A stretch of 64,000 nucleotides of DNA from Cyathus striatus. Its lineage: Eukaryota > Basidiomycota > Agaricomycetes > Agaricales > Nidulariaceae. A model generated the notes under the pieces. It searched no databases, was not told where the DNA came from, and saw nothing but the letters and a program-made list of their open reading frames with translations. The stretch is taken from positions 8,370,001-8,434,000 of the forward strand of contig JAOVFP010000001.1 of assembly GCA_025738555.1 (NCBI GenBank). The letters are read 5' to 3'. Below, in pieces: positions 33,411-45,429 of the stretch. Numbering within the stretch: position 1 is the first letter of the stretch; the number at the start of each line of letters is the position of its first letter. Both the position numbers and the translations under genes were made by a program.

Positions 33411-36400
33411 TATAGTTACAATCAATGACGCTCTCAATGACGCTCTCTACCTCTCTGGAGGTCTAAACCCGCTCCATTTCGCATTCTTCTACAGAGGTGT
33501 TGGTTGTAACAAGTGCAGGGCGAGCAAAGAAAATTGATCGCGACACAGAGGAAGTGCTTGTATTTCCATTGTCATATGATATTTGCCGCAAATTCAGTAT
33601 CAATCGAGACCCCTAACGACTTCTAAATATTAATCATTGAAATAAATGATTTATAACTGACCGTAACTGACTGCACTGAAAAATACCACCTGTAATTATA
33701 TGAGGAAGGTTTAGATAAACAATAGTAGTGATGGTATTTACGGGGTGAAGTATTCATCGAACACAAATCCATTTGGATCAATCGAACCCCATGCCTGAAG
33801 TATATTAATTACTAAACGATACCTTTATTAGTAGACACACTATCTGGATTTATTTGCACATGTCTCTCACCAAAGACAACAAAGAAATAAAATATGCCAT
33901 CACGCATAAATGATGCCAGAATAGGGAAGTTGCTTCTTCTACCTTGTAGCAAATTTTGTACACCTCCTTGAGCAATACTGAGATCCTTCCAAAATCTAAA
34001 AATAGTAAGTAGAAACATGACGGCTTGTGACGCAAATAAGTACATCCTCGTGGGAAGTTGAACTAAACATACAATGGATGGCAAGATTGAGTCCGAAATA
34101 AACGGTTTGTAGCAAGTTGAGATAATTTGCATTTTCAGGAATGTTCATTATGCACACCAATCCTGGAATCACCAGTGGCTTCGATTCTGATTGATCGCTG
34201 TCGGTAAGCTGCGGGGCTGCAAAATGTTTCGTCACCGAGAGGGTGATTGATTTCAAATATGGTAGGGTGAAATCAATTACTTACCATTTTAATAGTTTGT
34301 AATCAATGAGAGATTAATCAATTAATTACATTAAGTAGAAATCAATCCTGGTTCGATCTGAACTCATTAGAAATCATTAGAGTGAAATCAATGAGAAATA
34401 AGTCTGCAATCAATGAGAAATCAGTCAAAAATCAATGAATAACTCGAAATTGTTAGGTACCCAACTACAGGATATACTAAGTACTAGGGTGGTTAACTAT
34501 ATACATATACTTACTTTATCTACTAGACTATGAGTCCTTTTCTAGCAAGTAAACTTTACTCTATATTACACATACCTGGAGAGCGAAATCAATGTTCAAA
34601 TCAATCATTTGTACTTAGTTTAAATTACATTTCAAAGTGAAATCATTGCTGAAATCAATCCTTTTGGACTTTGTAATATTATTGGTACAAGTTTGAAATC
34701 ATTAGGGAGATCAATATAAATTCTAAGGGAAATCAATGTGAAATAAATGCGAAAATCAGTGTTATATAATATGGAAATCATTGCTGAAATCAATGCTAAA
34801 TTTAATGATATTATAATACTTGTTTTATATTTATTTTCATCATACATAAATGTACATATTATGTAAAAGTGTTATAATAGTAATAATACTGCAGCTTAGA
34901 AAACGTGGTCACGTGATTTCATCGTTCTACCATTTATGAAACTAGTGCATCTCTGTAAAGGCTATAGAATAGAATGAAATAATATATTAATTTTAGTATT
35001 TATTTCCCATTGATTTCCCTATGATATAACATTTATTTTCACATTTATTTCACATTGATTTCCCTTAGAATTTATATTGATCTCCCCAATGATTTCAAAC
35101 TTGTACCAATAATATTACAAAGTCCAAAAGGATTGATTTCAGCAATGATTTCACTTTGAAATGTAATTTAAACTAAGTACAAATGATTGATTTGAACATT
35201 GATTTCGCTCTCCAGGTATGTGTAATATAGAGTAAAGTTTACTTGCTAGAAAAGGACTCATAGTCTAGTAGATAAAGTAAGTATATGTATATAGTTAACC
35301 ACCCTAGTACTTAGTATATCCTGTAGTTGGGTACCTAACAATTTCGAGTTATTCATTGATTTTTGACTGATTTCTCATTGATTGCAGACTTATTTCTCAT
35401 TGATTTCACTCTAATGATTTCTAATGAGTTCAGATCGAACCAGGATTGATTTCTACTTAATGTAATTAATTGATTAATCTCTCATTGATTACAAACTATT
35501 AAAATGGTAAGTAATTGATTTCACCCTACCATATTTGAAATCAATCACCCTCTCGGTGACGAAACATTTTGCAGCCCCGCAGCTTACCGACAGCGATCAA
35601 TCAGAATCGAAGCCACGACTCCTGGAATATCAACAAGATATTTGGTGTATACATTGGAATATAGTATGTTTAGAATGAGGAAGAACTAGAAATGTTGATT
35701 AGCATTCAACAATTATGTGGCAGTTAGTTATATTTGGCAAACCGAAAATTGTGCTAGTACATTTCCACATGTGGATCAGTCTTGATCATCAAATAGTATT
35801 ATAACTCACCAGATAAACATATTCCTAGAAACCACACAGCTATTTTTATCTCAGTCTTACATTGGCATATTTGTTTGATGCGAAAATTTACTTTTTCTGT
35901 TGTTCCCATAACATGCACTTACTCGAAATGCGAAGATAAGGTCCACTGCAGTATTCACTATGACTGCCACACTATATGACCGATGTTATATTTCATGGAG
36001 CAGGATAAAATGGACTTTCCCACATGTTTCCATGCCGAATACCTGCACGGCAGCTGCAGATTAGGTTAGATTCTAAAAAAGCCTATTTTTCATTCATAAT
36101 TACAACTGATTTCGTAGATTCAGTTCACGAGACAGCAAAATCATGTGAGAATTACTGACACTGAATGACACGGTTCCGAATGCATCAAAGAATGGTGCTA
36201 GATGGAAAATAATTAAGCTATGTATCTTTTCGTACAGATGGAATGCTTATTACGAAGGAACACGCAGATCCTGTAGAACTCAGAATGTGAGTAGCACGTT
36301 TTCTTATTAAAGAATGAATCATACGAGAAATTAACAAAATAACTGTATCTTGCAATGACATAAAGAACCTTAGGAATGGACCAGTTCATTCCGCTAAATA

Positions 36401-36704
36401 AACGAACACCCATGAGATATATCATATTATCTAATAGGATATCGATCGCACCACCAGATGTATTTCACCTACAGAATTTCAGCTTCATATGTGAGTTCCA
36501 TAAAATGAAAAATGATACCTCATCGAAAAAGTAGTAAATAATATCATACGCAATGGAAGATATAACAGCAACTAAATTATAGTTAGCTGGAAACGAAGAT
36601 TTAACATATAATAACATACTATTGACAGTATTTAGCGTTGTGATGTAATGTGCAATGTAAATTGCTTCAGAGTCGATAGGAAAGCCGGAGTAGATGTTGC
36701 CCAT
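33411..36704 (-). pseudogene. DUF6533-family membrane protein, disrupted (copy B)
   Basis: The same exon blocks as copy A, starting at the ATG at 36704. The intact first-intron acceptor (TTCCAG) is kept here, as are 'GIPVYFL'-region equivalents and 'ILASFMRDGIFYFFVVFGERH'. The 34170-35619 element sits in the block 'DIPG|LV' between helix exons, which must abolish the product. The tail has a duplicated GAGAGCGTCATT unit that removes the usual stop and extends the frame. Confidence 0.6.
34170..35619. mobile_element. Foldback (long inverted repeat) element, 1450 bp, with 9-bp target duplication
   Basis: It inserted into copy B, as shown by the direct repeat TCCTGGAAT at 34161-34169 and 35620-35628, while copies A and C have a single TCCTGGAAT-type site (2404-2412 in reverse, 50549-50557). 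The ends read CACCAGTGGCTTCGATTCTG and (reverse complement) GTCGTGGCTTCGATTCTG. The arms are inverted over about 640 bases; by eye the first 530 (34174-34703) match the other arm without a mismatch. Arms are rich in GAAATCAAT(G) words. No coding sequence. A related element is at 54040. Confidence 0.85.
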
Positions 36705-36990
36705 GGTGGATTTTGTAACAGCTAAGGTGGGAGGGATCAGACTGGATCTCTTATATATACTCAGTGAGCAAGACTCCATGTAGGCCTAAAATCAAGGACA
36801 AATATACAATTAACACTAATCCTACTCCGGTGATAAGGGTCATAATCAACGGTACATATTGATATTTCCATCACCATAGGATGAATATCATAGATCGGAA
36901 TGTTCTTGTTTGAGATTCTTGTCATCTAAGCCTATTAGCTGTTGAATCAAATGCTACGTAAAGATATAATTTGCGTAAACTACCAAGACT

Positions 36991-38669
36991 TTACCGGTGG
37001 GTTATAGGTGCTAGCAGATATTCGTACTCACATCAGATGTTGAGCTTAAATAGCGTCGAGTTCGGTGAAAATTATGCATTATGTGCAACATTGATTAGCA
37101 CTCAGTGAAAAGCAGTCTAGGAAAATAGAGATTTATGTATTTAGTGAAGTCTAAATACGCATAATCTTATCATTAATCTTATCATATTTAACATCAGATG
37201 TTGATCGGCGATGTTTTTCGGAAGATGCCACCCGATTTATCGTCGCTTCGTGGCTTTTGTGACTCAGGGTAGTTCATGTCCAATTTCAGACCCTCAGTGT
37301 TTCACATCAGCGAGCTTCACTGGTAATCATTTCATCTCAGGGAACGTAAGATGTTTCTTCGTCTGTTGTATAACTGCAAGGTGGGATCTTTTCGGTTATA
37401 TCACTATTTGATGGAGGTGGTGGAGTGCAATTGCACTGGGTATAGGTTCAAGCTATGTTATCTGGCGTTGTTTTTGAGCATACTTCGACAACGGGAATAA
37501 GATCTATATACCTTTAATGGATGGCTTCTCGCTGGATTTAGAATCCCGGAATCTTTTTCTAAAATTAAAATAGCGACATTTGGAGAAAATAAAATGAGTA
37601 CTTAAACCGTAACACAGTAGCATCTCAGACAGCACCAAATCGGATCAGGGTAAATATGCATCAGGAAACACGGTTTTGGCAACATTTGTAAGTGCCAAGA
37701 TCGATAGCCAATGTCGATCATTGGATGTTTATGCGGTTCTGCATAGTCGACATAGCACTCTGTAGGACATGAGGAAGCATTATAGTTCTACAAAAATGCA
37801 GTGTGGTACTTTGTAGTTCCAAGCAGCTCAAGTGTATATTACAAAGACACTATATAATTATATACTTTACAGGTTATTCTGCATAGAGTACTCTAGCCAA
37901 CTTATATTACCATGTAGCCTTAGACAGTGGATTATGGTGTTACTATTAGTAGTACTATTATCTTAATTCTGCTACTTCATAATACTAGGAAGGACGGAAA
38001 ATGTGGGAGGGAAACTGAGTGGGCAGTAGGGACAGTGCCAAGTACACGCAAGCGATGGAGAATTCCGATGCACGGATCAGAGTAATGTCAACGTCACATG
38101 CACACGACCGCAACCGATCGCTTCGGGTTCATTCGTTCATCACTTCAAAGTTCTCAAATCTTCAAGTTCCTGTCCTGTCCGACTCCTCATCTCTCTATCA
38201 CCACCATCCTCCATCCCTCAAAACCATGCCTTACATCAAATTTCTTTGGAAGTATGGCCAATAATACTCAATGTGAGCTTCTATTTCTACTTTAAGCTAA
38301 CATGCTACATCACTAACCCCCTTTTTGCTGCACAGAATGTATCACATTATTCTGCACGACACTTGTTGGACAACAGGATAGACAGTGTCCACTACACAAG
38401 GTTGTAAGTACACTATCAGTTATACCTTTCTTTGCTAACCCCTCCTTACTCGCCCCTAGATGATTCTCCTGTCTCTCCTGAGGCTATCCCCAGCATAGAT
38501 TGGCTGATTGTTGTGGTTTAGGTATGTCAGTTTTCTTTCTACCATTTACTTATGTGCCTTCACAGCTACTCTTATGCCACTCCTTTGCTTCAATAAAGTG
38601 GATGCCCTCTCAACCTCTTGCATAATGGGCTATGTAAACTCAAGTGTAGAAGGCTGGTGGCTGGTGGAT
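36991..38669. other. Unassigned region between copy B and hAT element H1
   Basis: 37211-37411 and 38019-38295 are open but unrecognised. 38226-38660 has several intron-like GT..AG intervals and short frames such as 'MPYIKFLWKYGQ', possibly an old gene, family unknown. Confidence 0.35.
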
Positions 38670-41600
38670 CAGTGTTGTAAGGTTGCATGGATATCCACGT
38701 GGTATCCATGAAGTCAGACACTGTGGATACACGCCATAATTCATGGCTGTGGATTTTCCATATTTGGTTGATGCGTGGATCACTTAATCAGCTAGCTGCC
38801 ATGTCTATCTCAAACGTTCACCTGCTCGCATTTTTTCCCTATCACTGGTAGAGGTTGCTGTTTTGTAAGTAGAATTGTTTAAATAATATACTACATTTAC
38901 AAAGTATGTTTATTGGGGAAAGACCACTACTAACCTACACAACAGCTTGAGTAATATTGCCTTCATCACCTTCATCAATATCATGGTCATCCAAATCAGG
39001 GGGTTCATAAAACTCCATTTTGTTGTTTAGGTTATGCATCGCCAATTTTTTCCACAGCTCCATCTAATACTTGTCATTGAAATTGAATAGTTCAGAAAGG
39101 GGGATCTTGAGTGTGTCCTGGGTTATTTGTTCAGAGGGATAAAGTAAGTTTCTGTCTTGGTTATATTCTCTTTCTGCACCTTCAGCAGCTTCAGCTAATA
39201 CTGCTGTGATGGATGAAAATGTGGTCAATGTGATGGTCCCGATAAGAATTTCATCATTATGGTCCTGTTCATCAATGTTATTGGTGCTACTTTGGTCTAT
39301 GGCTGTTAAGTCAGCACCGGTTGCTCTTGCATGTGTGGTAAGATCACTTTTCAATCACTCCTTCACTAAGCCATATTTGACATGCTCCTCATGCAGATAC
39401 ATTCTGAGCTCAGCAAGCGATGCCATGGCACTTGATCTGAGCTGTGAGCGTAAACATGTTAAGGTAATTCCAAACATGCTGAAGAGCCACTCGCAAGATG
39501 CTGAGTTTGCAACAACAGACAAAAGACAGTGTGCAATGTGTTGTAAGTTTGATGTGTTAGTTTTTATACCACTATAAATATCAAGTGGATCGATTGAGGT
39601 ACCCTGTAGTAGAAATAATGGTTAGATATCAGTTGCATGGAAGTATAAATTTCATACATTAGATTCAGCATTATTTTTTAGAGCAGCAATGAGGAATGCT
39701 AGGTGCCTATAGCTCCCAGACTCATCACAATATTGTCTGACCTCATTAAATAAATCAAATGAGGATGTTTCATTGTAGAAATGCTTCCATAAACGACAGA
39801 GAAGAGTCCAAAATCCAGCAAGGGTGAGATCAGGATGCTGCTGAGAAAAAGGCAATATTTTGTAAACCAGGTTGCAAAATACTGCAGCAATAAATATATC
39901 TTGATCACTGGCCATCCAACGTTTATCCAGGCTATCAAGAATGGACTGTATAAGTCCTTCTTGATCTCCATCTTCATTCTTTATTTCACTATATTCCTTG
40001 TAAAGGGTTCCAAAAGTGATTAAAACTTGATCTAACTGAGTATGTATTGCCTGTAAAATGCAAGATGCACGTGCAATTGGTTCCAAATGTTTCTTCATTC
40101 TGTTATATAGCTTAAGTGAATAACAGGTATTTAACACATATATATATTCATACACACCATGCAATTGTATCCCAAAATTTTGCATCTTTAATTATTCAAC
40201 CATTGCCTCACCTTTCTCTCTTGCAGCACAGTTTCCATTGATAAGGCGCCACTTACTTCTATCTGAAATATGCTCATCTTTCCGAACCAATGCCTCTAAG
40301 ACCCACTTCAAGTCCAGAAGCCTATTGTATGCAGAGTAGTGTGCAGTCCACCGTGTCAATACTGGATGGATGAGGGTAAGAACCCTTCGGTTTCTTTGAG
40401 CTGGGTCACCTTCATCCACTTCTGCTTCCTGAATTTGGTGTATTAATGCCAAAACTTGGGTTTTGCTACGCAACCATGAAATTAAATCAGTTTCTTGATC
40501 AGCATAGGTAATAAAGCCACATCTTTTTGCATGACGAAAGTAGTCACCAACCACAAGTGCAATCTAAAATAGATATTTGTCTCTGAGATAAATTTTAAAC
40601 AATTAAATACATACCTGATGGGCATAGCAACTTGGCGTCATAAGCTCTGGATATTCTTCCAAAGCAAGCTTTTGAACTTTCACAGATTCTCCAGAAGAGT
40701 CTGTGCACACTGCAATAATATTCACATGCCATTCATCTTTTACCTTTTGATGAACTTCTTTAGTTAATTTGTAAAGATTTTCGGCAGTTTTAGGTTCAGC
40801 AGATGCATCATGCACATGAATTGGATACATCTAACAGCATTTAATCAATTTACATGTTAATTATGATAATAAATTTTAAACTTACTTTGTGCTTGTCAGT
40901 GGTCATTGCAAATGCTATCAAATGATGAAAGTTAATACCAGTCCATCCATCACATTGGATAGTTCCATATGATCTATAATTTTCAGAGATTGCTCGAGTG
41001 CTTGAGTCCTATATTTATCAACTTCCAATGGAATCCAATGATTTGCCAGGCTATTTCTGTTAATAAATGCAGCCTGTGGTATATAATTAATACAGAAAGC
41101 CCACCAAACTGGATTTTCAACCCAATGAAATGGGAATCCACATGAAGCTGTAATGCAAGCAATCCATCCAGCAAATTCATCTTGTTCCCCTTGTGTCCAT
41201 GGCTCTGGTCCTGTATGATTAAGTGAAGCACTTCGTGATAATGCACTTCCAGTAGTACATGCATGCTTGCTAGGAGGTGGAACTGAACCTCCAGTTAATA
41301 ATGGAGAAGGGAATGAAGGTTGGGAAGGGCTATTACTCAGACTATGTGTAAGTAGCTGTAGCTGTGGGTGCCCAAGCCCCAAAGTATTCAGGTGTGGAGA
41401 GGAAAGTGATGTAAGTCCCATATCTGTAAAAATAGGACTCTGGGCTGCTTGCAAGCTGGAGGCACCTGAATGACTGGGAAATAATGGTGATACAGATGAA
41501 GAGCCAGGTTGACTTGAAAATGTGGAGCCAGGTTGATTCTGAAATGCAGGGCCAAATTGACCTAAGAATGAGGCTGGTGTACAAGTGCCAGATACACTGG

Positions 41601-42451
41601 CTGGGTGTAAAGCAGGAAGAAGTTCAGTTTGATTGGTCTGCATATCTGATAAATATTCATCATAGTTTTGGCGATTTGATTTTGCATTTGGACTAGCATC
41701 TGTCTGCAAATTAAGGCATATGCATTCCTGTTCTCCAATTTGTTGTTCTGCAAGAGTAGAATTTTTACATTTACTCAAGTGGCATGCAAAGTTTTCAACA
41801 TGCCCTTGCATCCAAACTAGCTTATTAGACTCTATATGGGCTGGTCCACTCCATACTTAATTTAACTTAAAATTAGTATATAATATTTGTCAATATACTA
41901 AGCACACACATGCATTAGCAATTTCTACCACCTGCCTAGTTGCAACTCGTGTACCAGCTCTAACTTCAGCTTCATTATTAGCCAATTGAGAGAGACACAA
42001 TGCCTCAAAGCACTTCCTGCAGGCATATTTTGGGTGTCCACCAGAAGAAGCTTCAGGTGCCCTGGTATCTTTCAGAGGATGAGGTATGAAATATAGCAAC
42101 CGAAGGTCAACATGCAACATTGTAACTGTGATATAACAGTGAATATTACAGGGGGCTTTAGATGCAAGAACGTTGCATGCACTTCTTGTTCTATAAACTT
42201 ATATACAATGCATCATGTTGTATCCTCAAGACCCCAAGCTCTTGTCCTCAAGGACATTCTATTTTTATAGCTTAGCTTCTCGCCCATTGCCACACCCTAG
42301 TGGACCGAAAGCTGCAACAGACCACATCAGCATAACCCTGAATATCATCATTCACATGCTGTATCCATATATCCACCAGTGGATATCCTTGTGGACATCC
42401 ATGATCCATGTGGCATGGCTACCACATCCTGCCAGGTCCTTTACAACACTG
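38670..42451 (-). mobile_element. hAT transposon H1
   Basis: Ends read CAGTGTTGTAAGGTTGCATGG and (reverse complement) CAGTGTTGTAAAGGACCTGGC; CAGTGTTGTAA is a typical hAT terminus. Subterminal TGGATATCCAC-type words occur at both ends (38680-38760, 42355-42420). The 8-bp flanks (TGGTGGAT, GATTTGGA) do not match, so the target duplication is lost or one side was rearranged. The right flank is a truncated mariner (M3). Confidence 0.7.
38950..42120 (-). pseudogene. hAT transposase of H1 (zinc finger, DUF659-like, RNase H-fold, dimerisation end), frameshifted
   Basis: In order on the minus strand: a finger ('YACRKCFEA' with 'HVENFACHLSKC', 42020-41770); a Pro/Ser linker; 'WVENPVWWAFCINYIPQAAF', 'YRSYGTIQCDGWTGINFHHL' and 'VIAVCTDSSGE'-like text at 40730 with 'ELMTPSCYAHQ' (DUF659 core with the first catalytic Asp); 'HPVLTRWTAHYSAYNRLL' (40360); and the dimerisation end 'ANSASCEWLFSMFG' with 'LSELFNF' (39500-39070). 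Breaks: a CT-repeat frameshift near 40990, a 1-nt shift near 40195, a TGA at 39355-39357 and a TAG near 39064. Introns (about 41890-41830, 40905-40835, 40615-40560, 40150-40090) are still recognisable. Confidence 0.75.
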
Positions 42452-42464
42452 GATTTGGACCCTG

Positions 42465-42641
42465 TAACATGTCGATTTTTTGGTCAAAAATTTTGGTGTG
42501 CCTATTCTGTCATGGGAATTTCCTGAAAACATCATTATTGGACATTTCTGATGTTGCTGATTCTGAATCTGAAGTCTGTTTGTGCCCAAAAATTCGCATT
42601 GTCAAGATATAAAATTGGTGGGGTTTATGTGACCCCAACTG
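42465..42641 (+). mobile_element. Mariner element M3, right end only
   Basis: The sequence from CCTGTAACATGTCGATTTTTTGG to GACCCCAACTG parallels the right ends of M1 (26320-26494) and M2 and is followed by TA at 42642-42643. Everything to its left is missing and H1 begins there. Confidence 0.6.
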
Positions 42642-42857
42642 TAGGTGATTTATATTTTCATGCAGGCAGTCTTCAATAATGCACTCGACTAGTACAGTTA
42701 CAGTCCACAATCAATTAATTCTTATTGAGATCATTTCTTCAGAAATATATTCTCAGCTCTTTCGCTCTTTCTCCTCCTGAAATGGATGCATCAGACAACT
42801 CAACAATACTCCTGTTAATCATCACTCTATTTCTTCATCTAAATCATACACATTAAT

Positions 42858-45425
42858 GCGAGCCCTGGCGAGACTGGCAACAGGATAAATAGACATTTGT
42901 CTACTATGCATACAAAATATCTACTGTTATCATATTCCCATTGAATTAAGTAATGAGTTAGCATCCCAAGGCTCATCAGCCTCTTCCTGTGGTCCTTGAG
43001 GGAGTAAATTTTCAATAGAAGGGAGCTGTCCTTGACAGATGGTATCAATAATAGAAGTATCATATACTTCTCCCACTGGAATTAATGCACTGAGACCATC
43101 ACCAGTCTCAGTAGTAAATCCAGACTGCTCTAATGCTGCATATTCACTTTCTAGTTCATTCAATGCAAAACTTTCTGTACTCTCAATGTCTGCACCCTCA
43201 AAGCTGGTTGCCAGAGGAGTAGGAATTGAAAAAGAATCTGTCAAGATATCAGCACATTCTGAATCAATACCTTTTGAAGTAATATGCATATGTGCATGAT
43301 GGCGATGTGGGTCCTTTCCTGCTGTACCAGCAGCCTCGTATAATTGACAGTTGTAGTGGTTCCATAATGTTCCTAGTGATTCCAGATGAGCAATAGTCAG
43401 GTGTGATCTTTTGATGCTCTGAACTCCACCCAAATTGGAGAAGAAGCACTCCACTTCAGCTGCATGTGAAATGATTGACATCATCTTGATAGCAAATGTT
43501 TGTATTGGATGAAATCCAATGACAGACTTCCACCATACAATTGCATCGGCTTTCCCTCCTTTAAATGGTGGTTCCTCATTTGCATATGCTTGTATATCTT
43601 TCAACAAGTGCTCAGCATGTTTTCATGACCAACCCCATTTCTCTGCAATGCCCAAGGCAATATGAAAAGCATCTTTAATAGTTTGTGAGTGGACAGATGA
43701 AATTATAGCCAGTTTGCGACAGAGAGGGTGGAGAAACAATGCAAGCCAGTGAAGTTCAGTATTCATGGAATGAAAATAGTGTGTAACAGTCTCTTTTGCG
43801 TGCCAAAGAAATCCTTTATCTTCAAAATCTGATTCTGACAATTTACAGATCTCTTGCTGTGCCCAGATAAGTTGTATCATGCAATCTGCCAGGGTAACAT
43901 CCCTGGATTCAGTGTCTCCAATTAAATCTAGAAGTGGCTTGCAGATCTGAATGAACTCTTCATTTAGCTGCCATTGGCCAAGTTCTAAAACACTGGCAAT
44001 GACATCACATTGGATAGGTGAGAGTCCATTTATTGCACACTGAGCTTCATCATGGCTGCATAAAAGATATAGGATCTGCTTATGCTCTTGGATACTGAGA
44101 GCCTGAAGTATAACAGCATAAAACCAAGACTCTGTGTTCTTTTTCAATCCATGTGTGACCCTATTCTCTTTCGCAAGTTGATCCAGCTGGCCACCCCAAT
44201 AGTGTGATGCATTGAAGAATGTTACAATTTTGGTATTCTTCATAATTAGGTCCTTAACACTCAGAAAGCTCACCACTTTCCCCATGATAGTGTTCACACC
44301 ATGAATAAAGCATGGTAGTTGCTATTATTTACATGGGTCAGCTCAGTATCACTCATTTCATAGTATTAATACTCACCAGAATCCAAGGGTGGCTATTTGT
44401 CCATTTGCGATGAAAAGCTTGCATGGTTATTGGGTTGTCCATACAGACAGCGGTGATAGCGTGAGAATTAACTTGCTTCTTAGTCAATGCTTCATCAGCA
44501 ATGACAACAAGGTTGTCTGCAGTTGCATGCATGCTGGTGAGTTCTTTCAATGCTAGAATAATAGGATATTCTCCAACTTCTGATACAAGACACCCATAGG
44601 CACTCTGCTTCATGCTGTCTTCCCACCCATCCATCAAGTAGGTCAAATCCCCCCTAGTTGCAAGCCTTTCAACATCTTCATTGTATGCATGTGCTTCTTC
44701 AGCTGGCAGATATGTTGACATGAGAATGAAATGCGAAGCTGGGGAATAAGAAGGATGAATGTTTCCCACCCACTTCCAAAAGAAGTGACTATCAGCCTGA
44801 TTAAATGGGATGTTTCCATGTATAAACCACCTGTTCTCGTGGTTAGTCCCATGTTACTCCCCTCACCAGTAATTGACTCACTTTAGAAGCTGTGTATTAG
44901 CACTATCTTGCTCCCCCTTCGTAAGTGCCCTATCCACAAAGCTTCCCATTCCAGTTGTAATGATCATGTTTCCAGGTGAAACTTTCTGTTTCTTCTTGGG
45001 ATGAGCCGCCATAGATACATCAACATCACCCCCTGAGTCTGACACTGTTATGTTCACACCTCCACCCCGGTCCATAAGAATATTGTTTGCATCTTTTCAT
45101 ACATCTTTTGGTGCATTATGACATTCATTAGGAGGCACAAAATGCTTTGGACAATGGCCATCACGATGAATGAGTAATGCTGAACAGTACTTGCATTCTA
45201 CTGTCCAGTGTCTCATCTTTGCATTCTTCTCTTTCTTAATAAAATTCTCAGAAACAAACATGTCTTCTGGTGGTCCACCTTTGGCTCCACTCATTTCAGT
45301 GTAGTATGTATTGTAGGCAGCGAGGAGTACTCAGATATCTAGCGGAACGGAGGGCAGTTCCAGCAGAATCAGGTCATTTACTTATTTTTCTATTTACATA
45401 ATAAAGTGGTCTCGCCAGGTCTCGC
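42858..45425 (-). mobile_element. hAT transposon H2
   Basis: A 17-bp inverted repeat GCGAG(C/A)CCTGGCGAGAC lies at 42858-42874 and 45409-45425 and encloses the whole transposase gene. These are probable termini; no matching 8-bp flanks could be read. A palindromic TATCGCCAGGTGGCGATA lies just outside at 45446. Confidence 0.6.
42930..45294 (-). pseudogene. hAT transposase of H2, nearly intact but with two in-frame TGA codons
   Basis: From the ATG at 45294: a BED-like finger ('WTVECKYCSALLIHRDG'), then after an intron (AA/GTGAGT..AACAG, about 44882-44825) 'DLTYLMDGWEDSMKQSAYG' and 'ITAVCMDNPITM' (DUF659), another intron (about 44378-44330), 'PCFIHGVNTIMGKV', 'VTFFNASHYWGGQLDQLAKE', and the dimerisation block 'SHAAEVECFFSNLGGVQSIK' ending at 42930. 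The frame is continuous except for TGA at 45097-45099 and 43623-43625. Neither introduces a shift, and both would be CGA (Arg) after one transition. An acidic tail of about 150 residues follows the dimerisation block. Confidence 0.75.
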
Positions 45426-45429
45426 CAGT

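Larger units (their letters stand above)
32930..36990 (-). repeat. Segmental repeat, copy B, interrupted by a foldback element
   Basis: Reverse-orientation match to 855-3580 and partly to 49620-51780. Without the 1450-base insertion plus its 9-bp duplication at 34170-35628 it is the same size as copy A. Confidence 0.8.

Noticed and set aside
34170..35619. Palindrome considered as an assembly artefact
   Set aside because: Clean 9-bp duplication, uninterrupted sister sites in copies A and C, and differences between arms near the loop argue for a real insertion. Long reads would still settle it.
38660..38680. 8-bp target duplication for H1
   Set aside because: Flanks TGGTGGAT and GATTTGGA do not match; calling a duplication would be forcing the data.
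41267..41696. Plus-strand frames inside the H1 transposase
   Set aside because: Shadows of the minus-strand transposase exon, whose motifs are recognisable.
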